From positions 1 to 64,000 of the forward strand of contig CAUEBO010000008.1 in NCBI GenBank assembly GCA_958454405.1: a DNA stretch of 64,000 nucleotides, given 5' to 3'. A model generated the notes under the pieces. That model did not search any database, was not told the DNA's origin, and saw only the letters and a program-made list of their open reading frames with translations. The DNA comes from an uncultured Eggerthellaceae bacterium (GTDB taxonomy: Bacteria > Actinomycetota > Coriobacteriia > Coriobacteriales > Eggerthellaceae). This document shows positions 50,282 to 59,297 of this stretch, one piece after another (position 1 is the stretch's first letter; the number at the start of each line of letters is the position of its first letter). The position numbers and the translations under genes are program-made.

Positions 50282-51841
50282 CTAGCAGTCGGTCTTTTCC
50301 AGGAAGTGCAGCGCAGCCGCCTCGATGTCGTCCGTTCCTCCGTCGATGACCTCGGCGAAGCGGATCGGCAGGCCGTCGAGTTCGGCGAGGCCCCGCGGGA
50401 TGCCGCCCGCGGCTGCGCCCGCCTCGCGCGCGATGAGCTCGTTGAGCGCGCAGCCGGAAAGCGCCGCGACGTCGGCGGGCAGCGGCTCGTCCGGGCCGAT
50501 GCCGTTGAGCGCGCGGTACACGTTGTCGCCGAACTTCGCCCAGTGCGCCGTGCTGGCTATGAGCACGGGGTTCTCGCCCCGCAGGTTCTCGGCCGCCTGG
50601 TAGGCGACGGCGGTGTGGGGGTCCAGCAGACAGCCGTGCTCGTCGAACACGCGCTTGATGGTGTCCAGGCACGTCGCGTTGTCCACCGAATCGGCGGCGA
50701 ACGTCTCGCGCACGCGCGCGAACGTGTCCGCGTCAACGCGGAAGCGGCGCTGTTCGCGCAGGTCGTCCATCCAGCCGGCGATGGCGTCCGCATCGCGGCC
50801 CGTGAGCTCGAACAGCTGGCGCTCCAGGTTCGACGACACGAGGATGTCCATGGACGGCGACGGCGTGAGCACGAAGTCGCGGTCGGCTATGTCGTAGGTG
50901 CCCGTGTTGATGAAGTCGGTGAGCACGCGGTTCTCGTTGCTGGCGCAGAAGAGCATGCCCAGCGGCACGCCCATGCGTTTGGCGTAGTAGGCGGCCAGGA
51001 TGTTGCCGAAGTTGCCGGTGGGCACGCACACGTCCAGCTCGTCGCCCAAGCCCAGCTTGCCGTCGGCAGCCAGCTGCGCGTAGGCCGACGCGTAGTACAC
51101 GATCTGGGGCATGAGGCGCCCCCAGTTGATGGAGTTCGCGCTGGAAAGCGCGATGCGGTGGTCGGCCAGCAGCCGTTCGGCGAACGCCCCGTCGTTGAAC
51201 ACGTTCTTCGCGCCGGTCTGGCAGTCGTCGAAGTTGCCGCGCACGCCCCACACCTGCACGTTTCCGCCTTGCTGCGTTGCCATCTGCTTGAACTGGATGT
51301 CGCTCACGCCGCCGTCCGGGTACATGACGCCGATGCGCACACCGTCCACATCGCGGAATCCCTCGAGGGCCGCCTTCCCGGTGTCGCCGGACGTGGCCAC
51401 CAGGATGAGGAACTCGTGGCCGAGCTTGCCCTGCTCGCGCAGCTGGGCGGCGCTGGCGGAGAAGAAGCGCGGCAGGCACTGCAGCGCCATGTCCTTGAAC
51501 GCGCTCGTGGGACCGTGCCACAGCTCCAGCACGTGCGTGTTCGCGTTGAGCGTGGTGATGGGGCAGATGCGCTCGTCGTCGAAGTTCGCGCCGTATGCCT
51601 GCTCCATGAGGGCATCCACCGTGTCGTCGGGCAGATCGACGCCGAAGGCGCGGTAGATCCTCGCCGCCCGCTCGGCGTACGGAACCTCGGCCAGCGAGCG
51701 GATGTCCTCGAGCGACAGCTCGGGGATGCGCTCGGGTACGTACAGCCCGCCGCCGGCGGCCAGGCCGTCGATGACGGCTTCGGTGAACGTGACCGGGCGC
51801 TCGCTGCGCCCGCGGGTGTCGATGTAGAGGTTCTGAGCCAT
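50282..51841 (-). CDS. thrC: threonine synthase
   Basis: PLP enzyme converting O-phosphohomoserine to threonine, 519 aa. The PLP-lysine motif is GPTSAFKDMALQ (Lys near 115), with phosphate-binding ATSGDTGKAALEGF and the fungal/bacterial class II landmarks SSANSINWGRLMPQIVYY and VPTGNFGNILAAYYAKRMG. ATG 51841 is used; ATG 51865 and TTG 51877 are in frame, and a TATACT -10 at the complement of 51882-51887 would put the TSS close to them. No leader peptide or T-box was seen. Confidence 0.95.
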   Translation of the reverse strand: MAQNLYIDTRGRSERPVTFTEAVIDGLAAGGGLYVPERIPELSLEDIRSLAEVPYAERAARIYRAFGVDLPDDTVDALMEQAYGANFDDERICPITTLNANTHVLELWHGPTSAFKDMALQCLPRFFSASAAQLREQGKLGHEFLILVATSGDTGKAALEGFRDVDGVRIGVMYPDGGVSDIQFKQMATQQGGNVQVWGVRGNFDDCQTGAKNVFNDGAFAERLLADHRIALSSANSINWGRLMPQIVYYASAYAQLAADGKLGLGDELDVCVPTGNFGNILAAYYAKRMGVPLGMLFCASNENRVLTDFINTGTYDIADRDFVLTPSPSMDILVSSNLERQLFELTGRDADAIAGWMDDLREQRRFRVDADTFARVRETFAADSVDNATCLDTIKRVFDEHGCLLDPHTAVAYQAAENLRGENPVLIASTAHWAKFGDNVYRALNGIGPDEPLPADVAALSGCALNELIAREAGAAAGGIPRGLAELDGLPIRFAEVIDGGTDDIEAAALHFLEKTDC

Positions 51842-51881
51842 ATCCTGCACTTTCTGCCAAGCCATCGGATTATCCAATCTC

Positions 51882-51887
51882 AGTATA
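51882..51887 (-). promoter_or_regulatory. -10 box of thrC
   Basis: TATACT on the minus strand just upstream of the possible thrC starts, implying a very short leader. Confidence 0.5.
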
Positions 51888-52236
51888 CTATGCTGCGAAA
51901 AACGCAGGCGGGAGAATCGATGGAGATATTCGCGCGGTGCGCGGGCGGAGCGGCCGGGGGAGGGCGCCGGTCGAAGGCCTTTGTCCGCCCCTTCGGGGCG
52001 GCTTTCTGTCGAGGAAGCGCGCGGCCCGCTGGATCGAGCCGTCGCCGCGCGCTTCGTCCGCGCTGCGCCCGCCCTGGCTGCGGCGGGCGCAGGCGCCGTC
52101 GGCGTGCCGTCTTCCCCCCGGTTTCCTTACGGCTCGACGCGGCGGGCCGCATGCGCCCGACGGCATGCGCGCCCCACCCGTATGCTGGTCGTTCGGGAAA
52201 CGTTCGAACGGCCTCGAAGGCCTGGCAGGAGGCATG
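51888..52236. promoter_or_regulatory. GC-rich hairpin leader upstream of CopB-type ATPase
   Basis: About 350 bases without a gene. Two perfect hairpins are evident on the plus strand: CCGCCCC, TTC, GGGGCGG (51985-52001, followed by CTTTCTG) and CTGCGCCCGCC, 8 nt, GGCGGGCGCAG (52063-52092). TATGCT at 52181-52186 is a candidate -10 for the ATPase. Confidence 0.4.
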
Positions 52237-54381
52237 ATGGAACACGGCGGCAACGAGAGGGCGGCCCGCGAAGACGCCGCCGATGCGCGCGGCGGCGCGC
52301 GGAATGGAAGCGGATCCGCGCCCGGAGGCATGGCGATGGACGGCGCTGATCTCAAGCGCCGCTTCGTCGTGAGCCTCGTGCTGGCCGTCCCCGTTTTGCT
52401 CCTGTCCTCCCCGATGGGGATCGCGCTGCCGGTCCCGCTCTCGTTTTCCGGCTCAGGCTGGCTCGTCGCTGCGCTCGCGACGGCGCTTTACTTCTACGGC
52501 GGCATGCCGTTTCTGCGCGGGGCGGCGCGCGAGCTGCGCGGGCGGCGCCCCGCCATGATGACGCTCGTCGCCCTCGGCATCACCACCGCGTACGCCTACA
52601 GCGTCTATTCGTTCGTGCAGCGCGACGTCCTGCATGCCGGGAGCGCGGGCATGGACTTCTTCTGGGAGCTGGCCACGCTCATCGTCATCATGCTGCTGGG
52701 CCATTGGATCGAGATGAGGGCCGTCATGGGGGCGGGCGACGCGCTCAAGGAGATGGCCGAGCTGCTGCCGGCGCAGGCGCGCGTGTTGCAGGCGGACGGC
52801 TCGTATGCCGACGTGCCGCTCGGCGACGTGCAGGTGGGGCAGGTCGTCATGGTGGAGGCGGGCGAGAAGGTACCCGCCGACGGCGAGGTGGTGGACGGCG
52901 GGTCGCAGGTGGACGAGGCGCTTGTCACCGGCGAGTCGCGCGACGTGCGGAAGGGACCGGGCGACACGGTGTTCGGCGGGTCGCAGAACGGATCGGGCAC
53001 GCTCTACGTGCGCGTGACCGGCACGGGGCAGTCGGGCTACCTCGCCCAGGTCATGTCGCTGGTTTCGCAGGCCCAGCGGGAGAAGTCGCGAGCGGAGGTG
53101 CTTTCCGACAAGGTGGCGCGCTGGCTGTTCTACGCCGCGGTGGGCGTCGGCGTCGCGGCGTTCGCGGCCTGGTTCGCGGCGACGGGGAGCGCGGGGGATG
53201 CGCTCGCGCGCATGGTCACCGTGTTCGTCATCGCATGCCCGCATGCCCTCGGCCTGGCCATCCCGCTCGTGGCGGCACGCTCCACTTCGCTCGGCGCGCG
53301 TCACGGGCTGCTCGTGCGCCGCCGCCGGGCCCTCGAGGTGGCGCCGAAGGCGAACGTCGTCATGATGGACAAGACCGGCACGCTCACGGAAGGGGATTTC
53401 CGGGTGGTCGAGGTGCGCGCGCTCGAAGGCCCGGCCGGAGCCGGTTCGGCCGCCGTGGATCCCTCCAAACCGGAACGCGACGCGTCCGGCGGTCCTTCCC
53501 GATCCTCGATCCCTTCTTCTGAAGACGATCGGGTGCTCGCCGTCCTGGCCGGCCTCGAGGCGTCTTCCTCCCACCCGCTCGCAGCCAGCATCTTGCGCAA
53601 GGCGCGCGAGCGCGGCGTGCAGCCCGCCGACGTGCACGACGTGCGCGCGGTGGCGGGCGTCGGCATGGAGGGCACGCTCCGGAACGGCTCGCATGCCATG
53701 GTGGCCAATGCGCGCTGCCTTGAGAGCCGCGGCGTGCCCTTCGACCGCGCGCGGTACAGGGAGCTCGCGGGCCGCGGGCTCACGGTGGGCTTTCTCGTGG
53801 TCGACGGCGAGGCGAGGGGCATCGTGGCCCAGGGCGACCAGGTCAAGCCGAGCGCGCGTCGGGCGGTGTCCCAGCTCAAAGCCCGGGGAATGGTGCCGGT
53901 CATGCTCACGGGCGACAATGAGGCCGCGGCGTCGGCCGTGGCGCGCACGCTCGGCATCGAGGAGTTCGAGGCGGGTCTGCTGCCGCAGGACAAGGTGCGC
54001 CTCGTGCAGGAGCGTCGAGAGGCGGGCTCGACGGTGATGATGGTGGGCGACGGCATCAACGACGCGCCGGCGCTCGCCCGCGCCGACGTGGGAGTCGCCA
54101 TCGGGGCGGGAACCGACGTGGCCATCGACAGCGCCGACGTGGTCCTCGTGAGGAGTGATCCCGAGGACATCGTGCGCCTGCTCGACCTGGCCAGGAACAC
54201 CGACCGGAAGGTCAAGCAGAACCTCTGGTGGGGCGCAGGATACAACATCGTGGCCATTCCGCTCGCGGCGGGCGTGCTCGCTCCCGTCGGCATCCTGCTG
54301 AGCCCGGCCGTCGGAGCCGTCCTCATGAGCCTGTCCACCGTCCTCGTGGCCGTGAACGCCATGACGCTGAAAGACGCGTGA
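52237..54381 (+). CDS. copB: CopB-type P1B heavy-metal ATPase
   Basis: ATP-driven metal exporter, 714 aa, about eight helices. The transmembrane metal site is CPHALGLAIPL (near 333), the CPH form of P1B-3 ATPases linked to Cu2+/Cu+ or Ag+. The phosphorylated Asp is in DKTGTLTEGDF (near 378), with the TGES loop (LVTGESRDV), HP of the N domain (SSSHPLAASIL) and GDGINDAPALARADV (near 603). No N-terminal HMA domain and no His-rich tail is present; the first 35 residues are low complexity. ATG 52237 has AGGAGG 4 nt upstream, better spaced than ATG 52234. An insert of about 25 residues after the phosphorylation loop is Ser/Pro-rich. Confidence 0.92.
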   Translation: MEHGGNERAAREDAADARGGARNGSGSAPGGMAMDGADLKRRFVVSLVLAVPVLLLSSPMGIALPVPLSFSGSGWLVAALATALYFYGGMPFLRGAARELRGRRPAMMTLVALGITTAYAYSVYSFVQRDVLHAGSAGMDFFWELATLIVIMLLGHWIEMRAVMGAGDALKEMAELLPAQARVLQADGSYADVPLGDVQVGQVVMVEAGEKVPADGEVVDGGSQVDEALVTGESRDVRKGPGDTVFGGSQNGSGTLYVRVTGTGQSGYLAQVMSLVSQAQREKSRAEVLSDKVARWLFYAAVGVGVAAFAAWFAATGSAGDALARMVTVFVIACPHALGLAIPLVAARSTSLGARHGLLVRRRRALEVAPKANVVMMDKTGTLTEGDFRVVEVRALEGPAGAGSAAVDPSKPERDASGGPSRSSIPSSEDDRVLAVLAGLEASSSHPLAASILRKARERGVQPADVHDVRAVAGVGMEGTLRNGSHAMVANARCLESRGVPFDRARYRELAGRGLTVGFLVVDGEARGIVAQGDQVKPSARRAVSQLKARGMVPVMLTGDNEAAASAVARTLGIEEFEAGLLPQDKVRLVQERREAGSTVMMVGDGINDAPALARADVGVAIGAGTDVAIDSADVVLVRSDPEDIVRLLDLARNTDRKVKQNLWWGAGYNIVAIPLAAGVLAPVGILLSPAVGAVLMSLSTVLVAVNAMTLKDA

Positions 54382-54460
54382 GGGGTCGATGCGCTTCCTC
54401 TGCGGCGCGGCTCCGGCCGGCCGTCTCCGGGGCTTCCTCATGGCGGTTCCTTCACAAAAT

Positions 54461-54525
54461 GTTAACTTTGGCTTCCATTTTTCGAAAGTTTGCTTTAGTA
54501 TACTTTGTTGCATGGAGCTAACTTG
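54461..54525 (+). promoter_or_regulatory. feoA promoter with DtxR-like operator
   Basis: TATACT (54499-54504) is the -10. A 22-bp near-palindrome (54485-54506: left half AAAGTTTGC, 4-nt centre TTTA, right half GTATACTTT) covers it. Two extra half-site-like sequences flank it (GTTAACTTT at 54461-54469, GCTAACTTG at 54517-54525). The whole stretch is AT-rich against its surroundings. The same 22-bp pattern recurs upstream of feoB. Confidence 0.65.
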
Positions 54526-54834
54526 ATGGGAGCCAACATGGAACACGCAACGGCTGCGAGCATGGGCAAGGCGATGGGGTGGGGCGGCGACGCGGCGCCT
54601 GGCGCCTCGTGCCATCAGATGCCCCTGTCGTTTCTGAGGGCCGGCGAGTCGGCGAGGATCGCGAAAGTGCGCGGCAAGGGCGATCTGCACCACCACCTGG
54701 AGAACCTCGGATTCGTCGAGGGCGCCGAGGTCAAGGTGCTCAACGAGGCCAAAGGCGACCTGATCGTGGAGGTGAAGGGCGCGCAGGTGGCCATCAACCG
54801 CCAGGTTGCGGCGCGCATCGTCGCGAGCGCTTGA
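54526..54834 (+). CDS. feoA: FeoA-domain protein (first)
   Basis: A 102-aa protein whose last 75 residues form the SH3-like FeoA fold: LSFLRAGESARIAKVRGKGD, HHLENLGFVEGAEVKVLNEA, KGDLIVEVKGAQVAINRQVA. FeoA interacts with FeoB in ferrous iron uptake. The N-terminal 30 residues are extra and contain His, Met and Cys (GASCHQM). ATG 54526 has GGAG 8 nt upstream; ATG 54538 is also possible. It is separated from the second FeoA gene by 548 bases. Confidence 0.9.
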   Translation: MGANMEHATAASMGKAMGWGGDAAPGASCHQMPLSFLRAGESARIAKVRGKGDLHHHLENLGFVEGAEVKVLNEAKGDLIVEVKGAQVAINRQVAARIVASA

Positions 54835-55382
54835 GGGTGTCGGGACGATTGCGGTCCGGGCCTGCGCGCCATCCGCGATCGTGGCGCGCGAGTTGGCATT
54901 CGCGCCCCGCGCCGTCCGCGATCGCGGCGCGCGCGTTTTGCGCGTGCGCTGCGGCTGGGCGACATGTTGCACGAAGGCAAGGCTCTGCGCGTCACCGCCG
55001 CAAGCAGTTCCGCCCGACCCGCGCTTCGCGCCCTCCGCGACGGCGGCGCAACATCGCGTTCGAACCGCCCGCGATCACGCGCGCCCCGTGTTCGAGCAGC
55101 CGTTGTGGGCGACCGTCCGATGCGAGGCGCCTGGCGCGAGGCGTTTCCCATGCGAACGGATGTTTCACGCGAAACATCGGAAAGCCCGGCATGTCGCTCC
55201 AGCGCGCGGCGCCATCAAGCGGCCCGGCGACGGGCCGAGCACGCGGCGCCCGTCGGGCGATCCGGCGCACGGCGCCACCGAAAGGCCTGCCGAGCGACTC
55301 GGCGCACGGACCATCAAGCGGCTTCGCGCACAGCCCGCCAAGCGGGGCGAATTGAGAAAAGGGAGAGGAAAGGAGACGATGC
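54835..55382. other. 548-bp gap between two feoA genes, no gene, parS-like site inside
   Basis: High-GC sequence with many imperfect short repeats of CGCGATC/GGCGCGCG type near the start and ATCAAGCGGC and GGCGCACGG near the end. No reading frame has family features. The parS-like 16-mer lies at 55161-55176. AAAGGAGA at 55367-55374 is the RBS for the second feoA. Confidence 0.45.
55161..55176. other. parS-like ParB binding site
   Basis: TGTTTCACGCGAAACA differs from the widely conserved chromosomal parS sequence by a single base (C for T at position 10). Flanking A and T extend the arms to 18 bp. It is intergenic, as parS sites often are. Whether ParB of this organism tolerates the change is not known from sequence. 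Confidence 0.5.
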
Positions 55383-55619
55383 ATGGTTGAGACTCACGGC
55401 AGAACGCTTCGCGACATCGCCATCGGCGAGACGGCCACCGTCCGCCGTCTGACGGGCGAGGGGGCGCTCAAGCGCCACATCATGGACATGGGCATTACGA
55501 GAGGCGCCGACGTCTACGTCCGCAAGGTGGCGCCGCTGGGCGATCCCATCGAGATCACCGTGCGCGGCTACGAGCTGTCGCTGCGCAAGAGCGAAGCGGA
55601 AAGCATCCTCGTCAACTGA
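55383..55619 (+). CDS. feoA: FeoA-domain protein (second)
   Basis: A 78-aa FeoA protein of standard length: [60 protein letters not shown]. It precedes feoB by 301 bases with an operator between, so it may belong to a separate transcript from feoB. Strong RBS AAAGGAGA supports ATG 55383. Confidence 0.93.
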   Translation: MVETHGRTLRDIAIGETATVRRLTGEGALKRHIMDMGITRGADVYVRKVAPLGDPIEITVRGYELSLRKSEAESILVN

Positions 55620-55920
55620 CGCGGCGCATAGGCGCGTCGGAATCGGCGAACGAGGCTGGCATCGGCGAACGGTGCCAGCGTGCAGACGGTGTCGGCGAAA
55701 TCGCAGCGGGCCGTTCCGCGGCCGCGCTTGCACGCGCCCGCGTCAGTCGGCGAGGATGGGAACGGTTCGGCGCGATGCCGGGCCGCAGCGCGAGGAGCGA
55801 TTCTTTTTTGATAGTAAGTTAGCATCAGTTAACTTAGAATTCGAGGGACTCGAAAGCGGCTCGAGCGAAGGCCGTGGCGGAGGATCGATCCGCAGTCCCG
55901 AGGCGTACGAAAGGCAGACC
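55620..55920 (+). promoter_or_regulatory. feoB upstream region with DtxR-like operator
   Basis: A 22-bp near-palindrome at 55815-55836 has left half TAAGTTAGC, 4-nt centre ATCA and right half GTTAACTTA (one mismatch between arms). It shares 15 of 22 bases with the feoA site. TAGAAT at 55835-55840 could be the -10. A small hairpin (GCTGGCA and TGCCAGC, near 55650-55680) follows the feoA stop. No gene is seen in these 301 bases. Confidence 0.6.
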
Positions 55921-58290
55921 ATGGGAATTCGCATAGCGCTTGCCGGCAATCCGAACTGCGGCAAGACGACGATGTTCAACGATCTGACCGGTGCCAACCA
56001 GTATGTTGGCAACTGGCCGGGCGTGACCGTCGAAAAGAAGGAGGGCAAGTACACCAAGAACAAGGACGTGGCCATCACGGACTTGCCCGGCATCTACTCG
56101 CTGTCGCCGTACTCTCCCGAGGAGATCGTCGCGCGCGACTACCTGCTGGACCGCGGCCCCGACGTGGTGGTCAACCTCGTGGACGCCACCAACCTCGAGC
56201 GCAACCTGTACCTGACCACGCAGATCCTCGACCTCGGCGTGCCGGTGGTCGTCGCGCTCAACATGATGGACCTCGTGCGCAAGAACGGCGACAAGATCGA
56301 CGTCGCGGCCCTGTCCAAGCGCCTCGGCTGCCCCATCGTGGAAACGTCGGCGCTCAAAGGCGAGGGCATGGACGCGCTCCTGAATGCGGCGATCGGGGCT
56401 GCGAAGGAAGGTCGGCCCGCCTCTTCGGAGATCCGCTTCGACCCCGCCGTCGAGGAGGCCATCGACGAGGCGAGGGCCGTGCTGGGCACCCGCGTGCCCG
56501 CAGCTGTCGCCCGCTGGTACGCGGTCAAGGCGCTCGAAGGCGAAGAGAGGACGCTCGAAGCCCTCAAGCTGCCCGCCGCCGACGCGAAGGCCATCGCCGG
56601 CATCCGCGAAGATCTTGAGAAGATGCTGGACGATGACGCTGAGAGCATCGTCACCTCCGAGCGATACGATGCCATCACGCACGTGATCGACGAGACCGTG
56701 AAGCGCTCGAACAAGGGCGCCACCACGACGCAGAAGATCGACCGCGTGGTCACGAACCGCTGGCTGGGCCTGCCCATCTTCGTCGTGGTCATGGCGCTGG
56801 TGTACTACCTGGCCATCTCGGTGGGCACGGGCGTGGTGACCGATTGGGCCAACGACGGCATCTCGGGCGACGGCTTCTTGTACACCGGCGGCGATGCATA
56901 CGAAGAAGCCGTCGGCGAATGGGAAGAAGCGACGGCCGCCGCCGAGGAGGCCGGCGCAACCGAGGAGGAGCTGGCGCTTTTGGCCGAGCAGGAGCCCGAC
57001 GCTTCCGACGGCACGTGGGGCCTGTGGATACCGGGCCTGGGCGCCGTCATCGGCAGCGCCCTCGAGGCCGCCGACGTCGCGCCGTGGCTCCAGAGCCTCG
57101 TCATGGACGGCATCGTTGCCGGCGTGGGCGCCGTCATCGGCTTCATCCCGCAGATGATCATCCTGTTCCTGCTGCTCGCGTTTCTCGAGGGCTGCGGGTA
57201 TCTGGCCCGCGTGGCGTTCATCATGGACCGCATCTTCCGCCGCTTCGGCCTTTCGGGCAAGAGCTTCATCCCGATGCTCGTGGCGTCCGGCTGCGGCGTG
57301 CCCGCCGTCATGGCGACGAAGACCATCGAGAACGAGCGCGACCGCCGCATGACCATCATGACGACGACGATGATCCCCTGCGGGGCCAAGATGCCCATCA
57401 TCGCGCTCGTGTTCGGCGCCATCGCAGGCGGCAACACCGAGAATACCTGGTGGATCGCTCCGCTGTTCTACTTCTTGGGCGTGTTCGCCATCATCGTTTC
57501 CGGCATCATGCTGAAGAAGACCAAGATGTTCGCAGGCGACGTATCCCCGTTCGTCATGGAGCTTCCGGCCTATCACCTGCCCACGGTGAAGTCCATCCTG
57601 ATGTCCACCTGGGAGCGCATCAAGAGCTACGTCGTCAAAGCAGGCACCATCATCTTCCTGTCCACCATCGTCATCTGGCTGCTCATGAACTTCGGCGACG
57701 CGGGCGAAGGCTTCGGCCTGCTCGACACCGACATGGACGGCTACATCCAGTACAGCCTCATGGCCGGCTTGGGCAACGCGATCGGGTGGGTGTTCGCGCC
57801 GCTCGGCTTCGGCGATTGGCAGGCCACGGTCACGTCCATCACCGGCCTGGTGGCCAAGGAAAACGTCGTGGCCACCGTCGGCATCCTGACGAGCCTGGGC
57901 GACGCGGGCGAGACCGATCCCACCCTGTGGGCCGCGTTCGGCGCCCTGTTCGCCGGCTCCGTCCCCGCCATCCTGGCCTTCTGCGCCTTCAACCTGCTGT
58001 GCGCGCCGTGCTTTGCCGCCATCGGCACCATCTGGCGCCAGATGGAGAGCGCGAAGTGGACGTGGATCGCCATCGGCTACATGACCGTGTTCGGTTGGTG
58101 CGTGGGCCTCATGTTCTACCAGTTCGGCGGCCTGATCACCGGCGAGATCAGTTTCAACCTGTGGACCGTCGTGGCTGTTGTGGTGCTGGCGGGCATGCTG
58201 TTCCAGATGTTTCGCCCCATGCCCGACTACAGCAAGAAGAAAGACTCGAACGCCCCTGTGCTCAGCGAGAGCGGACAGGCGGCTGCGTAA
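55921..58290 (+). CDS. feoB: ferrous iron transporter FeoB
   Basis: A 789-aa GTPase-coupled Fe2+ permease. The G domain has G1 GNPNCGKT (9-16), G3 [12 protein letters not shown] and G4 NMMD, followed by the GDI helical region. The membrane part holds the two gate repeats ([39 protein letters not shown] and later [17 protein letters not shown]). An acidic insert ([20 protein letters not shown], near residue 330-350) interrupts the loop after the first membrane helix. AAAGG precedes ATG 55921. Confidence 0.96.
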   Translation: MGIRIALAGNPNCGKTTMFNDLTGANQYVGNWPGVTVEKKEGKYTKNKDVAITDLPGIYSLSPYSPEEIVARDYLLDRGPDVVVNLVDATNLERNLYLTTQILDLGVPVVVALNMMDLVRKNGDKIDVAALSKRLGCPIVETSALKGEGMDALLNAAIGAAKEGRPASSEIRFDPAVEEAIDEARAVLGTRVPAAVARWYAVKALEGEERTLEALKLPAADAKAIAGIREDLEKMLDDDAESIVTSERYDAITHVIDETVKRSNKGATTTQKIDRVVTNRWLGLPIFVVVMALVYYLAISVGTGVVTDWANDGISGDGFLYTGGDAYEEAVGEWEEATAAAEEAGATEEELALLAEQEPDASDGTWGLWIPGLGAVIGSALEAADVAPWLQSLVMDGIVAGVGAVIGFIPQMIILFLLLAFLEGCGYLARVAFIMDRIFRRFGLSGKSFIPMLVASGCGVPAVMATKTIENERDRRMTIMTTTMIPCGAKMPIIALVFGAIAGGNTENTWWIAPLFYFLGVFAIIVSGIMLKKTKMFAGDVSPFVMELPAYHLPTVKSILMSTWERIKSYVVKAGTIIFLSTIVIWLLMNFGDAGEGFGLLDTDMDGYIQYSLMAGLGNAIGWVFAPLGFGDWQATVTSITGLVAKENVVATVGILTSLGDAGETDPTLWAAFGALFAGSVPAILAFCAFNLLCAPCFAAIGTIWRQMESAKWTWIAIGYMTVFGWCVGLMFYQFGGLITGEISFNLWTVVAVVVLAGMLFQMFRPMPDYSKKKDSNAPVLSESGQAAA

Positions 58291-58413
58291 AGAGCTTTGA
58301 AAGGGGCCGTCTTGCCCCAATGGGCGGTCGGAGCGCATGTCGTTGCGTTTCGACCGCCTTCCCGACGGCTCGACGACTCTGCTCTGCGTCGTCGGAAAAG
58401 GAAAGGATCTGCC

Positions 58414-58623
58414 ATGTTAGGTTTGGAATGGAATTTCGCAACCGCCGCCGTTGCTTCGATCGTCGCCGTGCTGGCCGTGCTGGCCGTGCGCCGGATGTGG
58501 CGCAAGGGGCTCTGCGACTGCCATAAGGACGAATGCGGCGGCGGGTGCGCCGGGTGCTCGGGCTGCAGCGCGGCCGACAAGATGGTCGCCGATCTTCAAC
58601 GCGCGGCGAACGCCCATCGGTAG
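58414..58623 (+). CDS. FeoB-associated Cys-rich membrane protein
   Basis: A 69-aa protein with one membrane helix (ATAAVASIVAVLAVLAVRRM) followed by a Cys cluster (CDCHKDECGGGCAGCSGCSA). Proteins of this type sit next to FeoB in many anaerobes and may play the FeoC role. GAAAGGA supports ATG 58414. It follows feoB by 123 bases. Confidence 0.85.
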   Translation: MLGLEWNFATAAVASIVAVLAVLAVRRMWRKGLCDCHKDECGGGCAGCSGCSAADKMVADLQRAANAHR

Positions 58624-58693
58624 GTTCTGATCGGGGGATGGGCCTTCGCCCCGCATCCCGGCGCCCGCGCTCCTCGACAGGCCTCTCGGCTCA

Positions 58694-58704
58694 TATGCTA
58701 TGAT
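58694..58704 (+). promoter_or_regulatory. -10 region of DtxR-like gene
   Basis: TATGCT and TATGAT overlap at 58694-58704, about 27 bases ahead of the GTG start. Confidence 0.4.
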
Positions 58705-58730
58705 GATCCGACGATCAGAAGGAGGCAGCC

Positions 58731-59114
58731 GTGGAGAAGATGTCCAAGTCGCACGAGGACTATCTTGAGGCGATCGTCATGCTGGGGGGCACGACGGAGG
58801 CGTCGGTGCGCTCGGTCGACGTCGCCACGAAACTCGGCGTTTCGAAGGCGTCGGTGAACAAGGCCGTATCCGCCCTGAAGGAGAAGGGCTTCGTCGACCA
58901 GCCCTACTACGGCGACATCACGTTGACGACCGACGGCTTCGCCTACGGGTCCTCGGTGCTCGACCGCCATCACCTGCTGTTCACGTTCCTCACGAAGGCG
59001 ATCGGCATCCCTGAAGAGCGGGCCGAGGAGGAGGCGTGCCTCATGGAGCACGCCATCAGCGACGAATCCTTCGAAAAATGGAGCGAGTACGTGCGGAAGC
59101 TCGACTTGCGGTAA
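58731..59114 (+). CDS. DtxR/MntR-family metal-dependent regulator
   Basis: A 127-aa regulator. The winged helix is MSKSHEDYLEAIVMLGGTTE, RSVDVATKLGVSKASVNKAV, ALKEKGFVDQPYYGDITLTT. The dimerisation/metal part (LDRHHLLFTFLTKAIGIPEE, EEEACLMEHAISDESFEKWS) keeps the H-H, E-x-x-C and E-H metal ligands of DtxR/IdeR. There is no SH3 domain, as in MntR-like short forms. GTG 58731 has AAGGAGG 5 nt upstream. It closes the iron cluster and is the best candidate to bind the two shared palindromes. Confidence 0.92.
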   Translation: MEKMSKSHEDYLEAIVMLGGTTEASVRSVDVATKLGVSKASVNKAVSALKEKGFVDQPYYGDITLTTDGFAYGSSVLDRHHLLFTFLTKAIGIPEERAEEEACLMEHAISDESFEKWSEYVRKLDLR

Positions 59115-59297
59115 GGCCCAGGCGGCCTGGCGGCGCAGGTCGGCAGCCGAATTCGTCGCGCAGTCGACGAGCGGGTTTCAATTCTTCCCGAAGGCGCGCA
59201 GATTCGGGACGTCCCTCCTTCGACGGTGGCAGAATGCCCTTGAGTGTGCTATGCTGCACCAAGCTTCCGGCATTACACACACCAACAACGAACCACG

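Noticed and set aside
54806..55390. Open frame of 194 codons spanning the gap between the two feoA genes
   Set aside because: No RBS, Arg/Ala/Pro-biased composition typical of chance frames in high-GC DNA, and it overlaps both feoA genes. The region contains a parS-like site and repeats instead.
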